Assembly (NCBI RefSeq): GCF_000981385.1
Contig: NZ_LATZ01000005.1
Coordinates: 1-64,000 of the forward strand
Length of the DNA stretch: 64,000 bases
Direction: 5' to 3'
Origin: Bacillus sp. SA1-12
GTDB taxonomy: Bacteria > Bacillota > Bacilli > Bacillales > Bacillaceae
Made by a program: the position numbers and the translations under genes. The notes beneath the pieces are model-generated. The model was not told the DNA's origin and searched no databases. It saw only the letters and a list, made by a program, of their open reading frames with translations. Positions 61,599 to 64,000 of this stretch are shown here, piece by piece. Position 1 is the first letter of the stretch. The number at the start of each line of letters is the position of its first letter.

Positions 61599-62542
61599 TG
61601 ATTGCTCCCCCTTTCTTTTAATTTCATTTCTGGATTTAGATATCGATAAGATAAATCAACACATGTATTCACAATAAAAACAACGATAGCCATAATGAAA
61701 ATATAGCCCTGTATGAGCGGATAATCCCGTTGACGAATCGCATCAACGACCAGTTTTCCAATGCCTGGATAGGCAAATAAAACTTCGATCACGACAACTC
61801 CGCCAATTAAGCTTCCTAAGCTTACGCCAAATACCGTAATTACAGGAGGAAGGCTGTGCCGAAATGCATGAACGAAAAAGATTCGCATTTCTGACAATCC
61901 ACGGGCTCTCCCCGCCCGGATAAATTCCTGGCTAAGTGAATCAAGCAAGCTGGAGCGTAGCAACCGGACATAAACACTCGAAATCGCTAAGCCAAGAGTG
62001 AGCGATGGTAAAACTAATGAGACAAATCCATCTCTCCCCATGGTTGGAAACCAGTTGAAACGCACACCAAATAAATCGATCAAAATAAGACCAAGCCAAA
62101 AGCTGGGGATCGCCGCCCCAATAATGGACAGAATTCTGCTCATCTGGTCAATCCAGCTATTCCGGTAAAGGGCCGATAAGGAGCCTAATGGAATGGAAAC
62201 TGCCAGCATCACGATCAATGAACCGATCGCCAGTTCAACTGTAGCAGGAAGCCCGGTAAGGATCATCTCCATCACAGGCTGGCCCGTAACATACGATTGA
62301 CCGAAATCAAGCTGAAAAAATGCAAGAAGCCAATGCCCGTATTGAACGAGCAGCGGCTTATTAAACCCCATCTCTTCTCTTAGTGCTTCCACCTGCTCCT
62401 GACTGACAGACAGTTCATCAACGTTCAGAATCGTCAAAACAGGATCTCCAGGCGCGAGCCGGATGAACAAAAAGCTTACAAAGGTAAGAAACACCATAAA
62501 AAAGAAAACCTCAAGAAACTTCCGGACAAGAATTTGAACCAT
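61595..62542 (-). CDS. ABC importer permease 1 (CntB/NikB/DppB-like)
   Basis: 315 residues, six helices, with the DppB features FLFIRLAPGDPVLTIL, EQVEALREEMGFNKPLLVQYGHWL, and the loop FIRAGRARGLSEMRIFFVHAFRHSLPPVIT. The ATG follows directly on the stop of the binding-protein gene. It forms the channel with the next permease. Confidence 0.9.
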   Translation of the reverse strand: MVQILVRKFLEVFFFMVFLTFVSFLFIRLAPGDPVLTILNVDELSVSQEQVEALREEMGFNKPLLVQYGHWLLAFFQLDFGQSYVTGQPVMEMILTGLPATVELAIGSLIVMLAVSIPLGSLSALYRNSWIDQMSRILSIIGAAIPSFWLGLILIDLFGVRFNWFPTMGRDGFVSLVLPSLTLGLAISSVYVRLLRSSLLDSLSQEFIRAGRARGLSEMRIFFVHAFRHSLPPVITVFGVSLGSLIGGVVVIEVLFAYPGIGKLVVDAIRQRDYPLIQGYIFIMAIVVFIVNTCVDLSYRYLNPEMKLKERGSNQ

Positions 62543-64000
62543 TTACTTCACATCCAGTTGATTTGTTATCATGTAATATTCACTTCGCGTCGTCACCCAG
62601 TTCTTCACTTTTCCCTCGTTATAAGCAACGATTGTCGACGGATGTAGGATAAATGAATTGATGACATGGTCATTTACATAATCAGCTGCCTGCTCCGCAA
62701 GTACAGCTCGATCTTCTTGGTTGACTGTTTGATTAAGCTTGTCAATAATCGCAGTTAATTCCGGGTTGCTTGCTCCGCTAAAGTTGAGAGCTCCAGTTGG
62801 ATGGTAGGTTGCATTTAAATAATATCCCGCATCTCCGCGCGGCGCTGTCAGATTACTATAAGTAGCCAGATCCCAATCGCGGTTTGATGCCATATATTCC
62901 TCAGGAATGTCGATTTGTCGGATCTCAACATCAATTCCAATTTTTTTAGCATCTGATTGAAAAATTTGAGCAATTAACGGCAAGTCTGCACGTGCTGAAT
63001 AGGTTAGCAACGTAAACGTAAGCGGCTCTCCATCTTTTTGCATCTTCCCGTCTTTGAGCACATAACCCGCCTTCTTTAAATACTCAATCGCGATATCTTC
63101 ACCCGATGGACGTTCTTTATAAGTTGGTGCAAATGGAAGTGAAGGCAGAAATGGACCTTGTGCAGCTTCAGCATGCCCAAGCAAAATTGTACCGACAATT
63201 TCCCCGCGGTTAATCAACGCATCTACTGCCCGACGCACATTGACATCCTGCAAACTTTTGCGCTCCATATTCATGGTCATTTGATGGACACGGAAAGTCG
63301 CTGTGGACTCAACTTTGATGCCGTCCATTGCTTCTAATGATTCAAGGCTTTCGACCTCTGGACGATAAACAATATCCACCTGTCCAGACTTTAAGGCAAG
63401 CGACCGGGCATTAGCATCCTCATTAAATGAGAAGGTGACAGAATCAAGCTTTGAGGCCCCGTCCCAATAATCATCATACCGTTCGAGTTCAAGCTTGCTT
63501 CCAGGTGTAAATGCCTTCAGCACAAAAGGTCCTGTACCGACTGGTTTATTAACAAAATCCCCTTCTGTGACATCAATAATTGACACATTTGGGTTCACAA
63601 GCTCTGATACAAACTCTGGAAACGGTTCAGTTAATGAAATATGAAGCAAATAACCCTCTGCGTCAATTTCATCGATTTTCAATACATGCTTGATCGCAAC
63701 ACTTTCCTTAAGTGCCCGTTCAAGAGAGGCTTTTACTGCTTCAGCATCCATTTGCTTCCCATTATGAAAGGTCACATCTTCACGGAGTTTAATCGTCCAA
63801 TGCTGCCCATCCTCACCTTCCCAGCTTTCCGCCAGCCAAGGTTCAATCGTTAAATTTTCTTCATCAAGCCGGACCAGCGTTTCCGTTATTCCCGCCCGTA
63901 ATGGAACATAGCTTGAATCAACATGGGGATCGAGAGAATTCGTAGAGAAATTATACAGAAAATGAATATGCTTACCTTCTCTCTTCTCTTCAGTACTTAT
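62543..64000 (-). CDS. Nickel/peptide-type ABC substrate-binding protein (partial, runs off the right edge)
   Basis: At least 485 residues; the frame is open to the last base, so the signal peptide and start are outside. Visible blocks: FLYNFSTNSLDPHVDSSYVP, LRAGITETLVRL, PWLAESWEG, WTIKLREDVTFHNGKQMDAEAVKASLERAL, and VNKPVGTGPFVLKAF. This is the SBP_bac_5 family, and the first block resembles nickel or metallophore-binding proteins (NikA, CntA) more than peptide-binding OppA. Capture of a nickel or metal chelate is likely but not proven. No metallophore synthesis genes are in the window. Confidence 0.83.
   Translation of the reverse strand: MSTEEKREGKHIHFLYNFSTNSLDPHVDSSYVPLRAGITETLVRLDEENLTIEPWLAESWEGEDGQHWTIKLREDVTFHNGKQMDAEAVKASLERALKESVAIKHVLKIDEIDAEGYLLHISLTEPFPEFVSELVNPNVSIIDVTEGDFVNKPVGTGPFVLKAFTPGSKLELERYDDYWDGASKLDSVTFSFNEDANARSLALKSGQVDIVYRPEVESLESLEAMDGIKVESTATFRVHQMTMNMERKSLQDVNVRRAVDALINRGEIVGTILLGHAEAAQGPFLPSLPFAPTYKERPSGEDIAIEYLKKAGYVLKDGKMQKDGEPLTFTLLTYSARADLPLIAQIFQSDAKKIGIDVEIRQIDIPEEYMASNRDWDLATYSNLTAPRGDAGYYLNATYHPTGALNFSGASNPELTAIIDKLNQTVNQEDRAVLAEQAADYVNDHVINSFILHPSTIVAYNEGKVKNWVTTRSEYYMITNQLDVK

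Overview
The window looks like chromosome of a spore-forming member of the Bacillaceae (Bacillus, Neobacillus or a relative). The signs are strong AGGAGG ribosome binding sites with frequent TTG and GTG starts, a low GC content, a SleB-type cell wall hydrolase, a coat-like cupin, an ybbE-ybbD-ybbC-type muropeptide recovery operon, an SdpR/SdpI pair, an InhA-type M6 protease and CcpA-style cre sites. No rRNA, tRNA or CRISPR array was found. The genus is an inference from gene content only.

Layout. 1-2.4 kb is mobile DNA: the end of an IS1182-like transposase abuts a group II intron reverse transcriptase cut off after its GTPQG motif, followed by the 5' intron RNA region. 2.5-7.6 kb holds an APH-like kinase, a MOSC protein, sdpR-sdpI with a perfect palindromic operator, a tiny membrane protein and a TerC-family protein. 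7.8-11 kb is a three-gene sugar importer. 11-16.4 kb has a SleB-like hydrolase with an internal 54-bp repeat, a frameshifted NERD gene, a TupA-like ATP-grasp protein and an amidohydrolase. 17-22 kb is amiE-nagZ-namZ for cell wall sugar recovery, next to a cytochrome P450.

23.8-35 kb is a carbohydrate block: a YesO-P-Q-like importer with an AraC regulator and a perfect cre site, then a LacI-controlled glucan operon (amylo-alpha-1,6-glucosidase, binding protein, two permeases) with three LacI-type operators. None of the three sugar importers in the window has its own ATPase, which fits a shared MsmX-type ATPase elsewhere. 35-38.6 kb has the M6 protease and a GtrA protein. 38.8-40.5 kb is an SPFH-like plus SH3-domain membrane protein pair. 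It is followed by the most unusual feature: about 13 tandem copies of a 52-bp unit (40.6-41.27 kb). A second array at 47.2-47.45 kb also repeats every 52 bp and shares a spaced core with the first.

41.3-49 kb contains ferritin, a YknW/YknX-like pair without its transporter, a small kinase-fold protein, a PadR/HAAS pair, a frameshifted RDD gene and an HTH-DUF3169 pair with a 15-bp palindrome over its promoter. 49-54.3 kb is a resistance-like module: a regulator with two MerR domains, divergent from a UvrA paralogue and an ABC exporter. 54.4-59.1 kb is accessory DNA: DinB, a seven-blade RCC1 protein with a GNAT remnant after its stop codon, a coat-like cupin and several proteins under 75 residues. 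59.2-64 kb is a five-gene nickel/peptide-type ABC importer whose binding-protein gene runs off the window.

Four apparent single-base losses in short homopolymers (two in the NERD gene, one each in the 44.1-44.6 kb gene and the RDD gene) disable three genes. They are either real decay or assembly errors.
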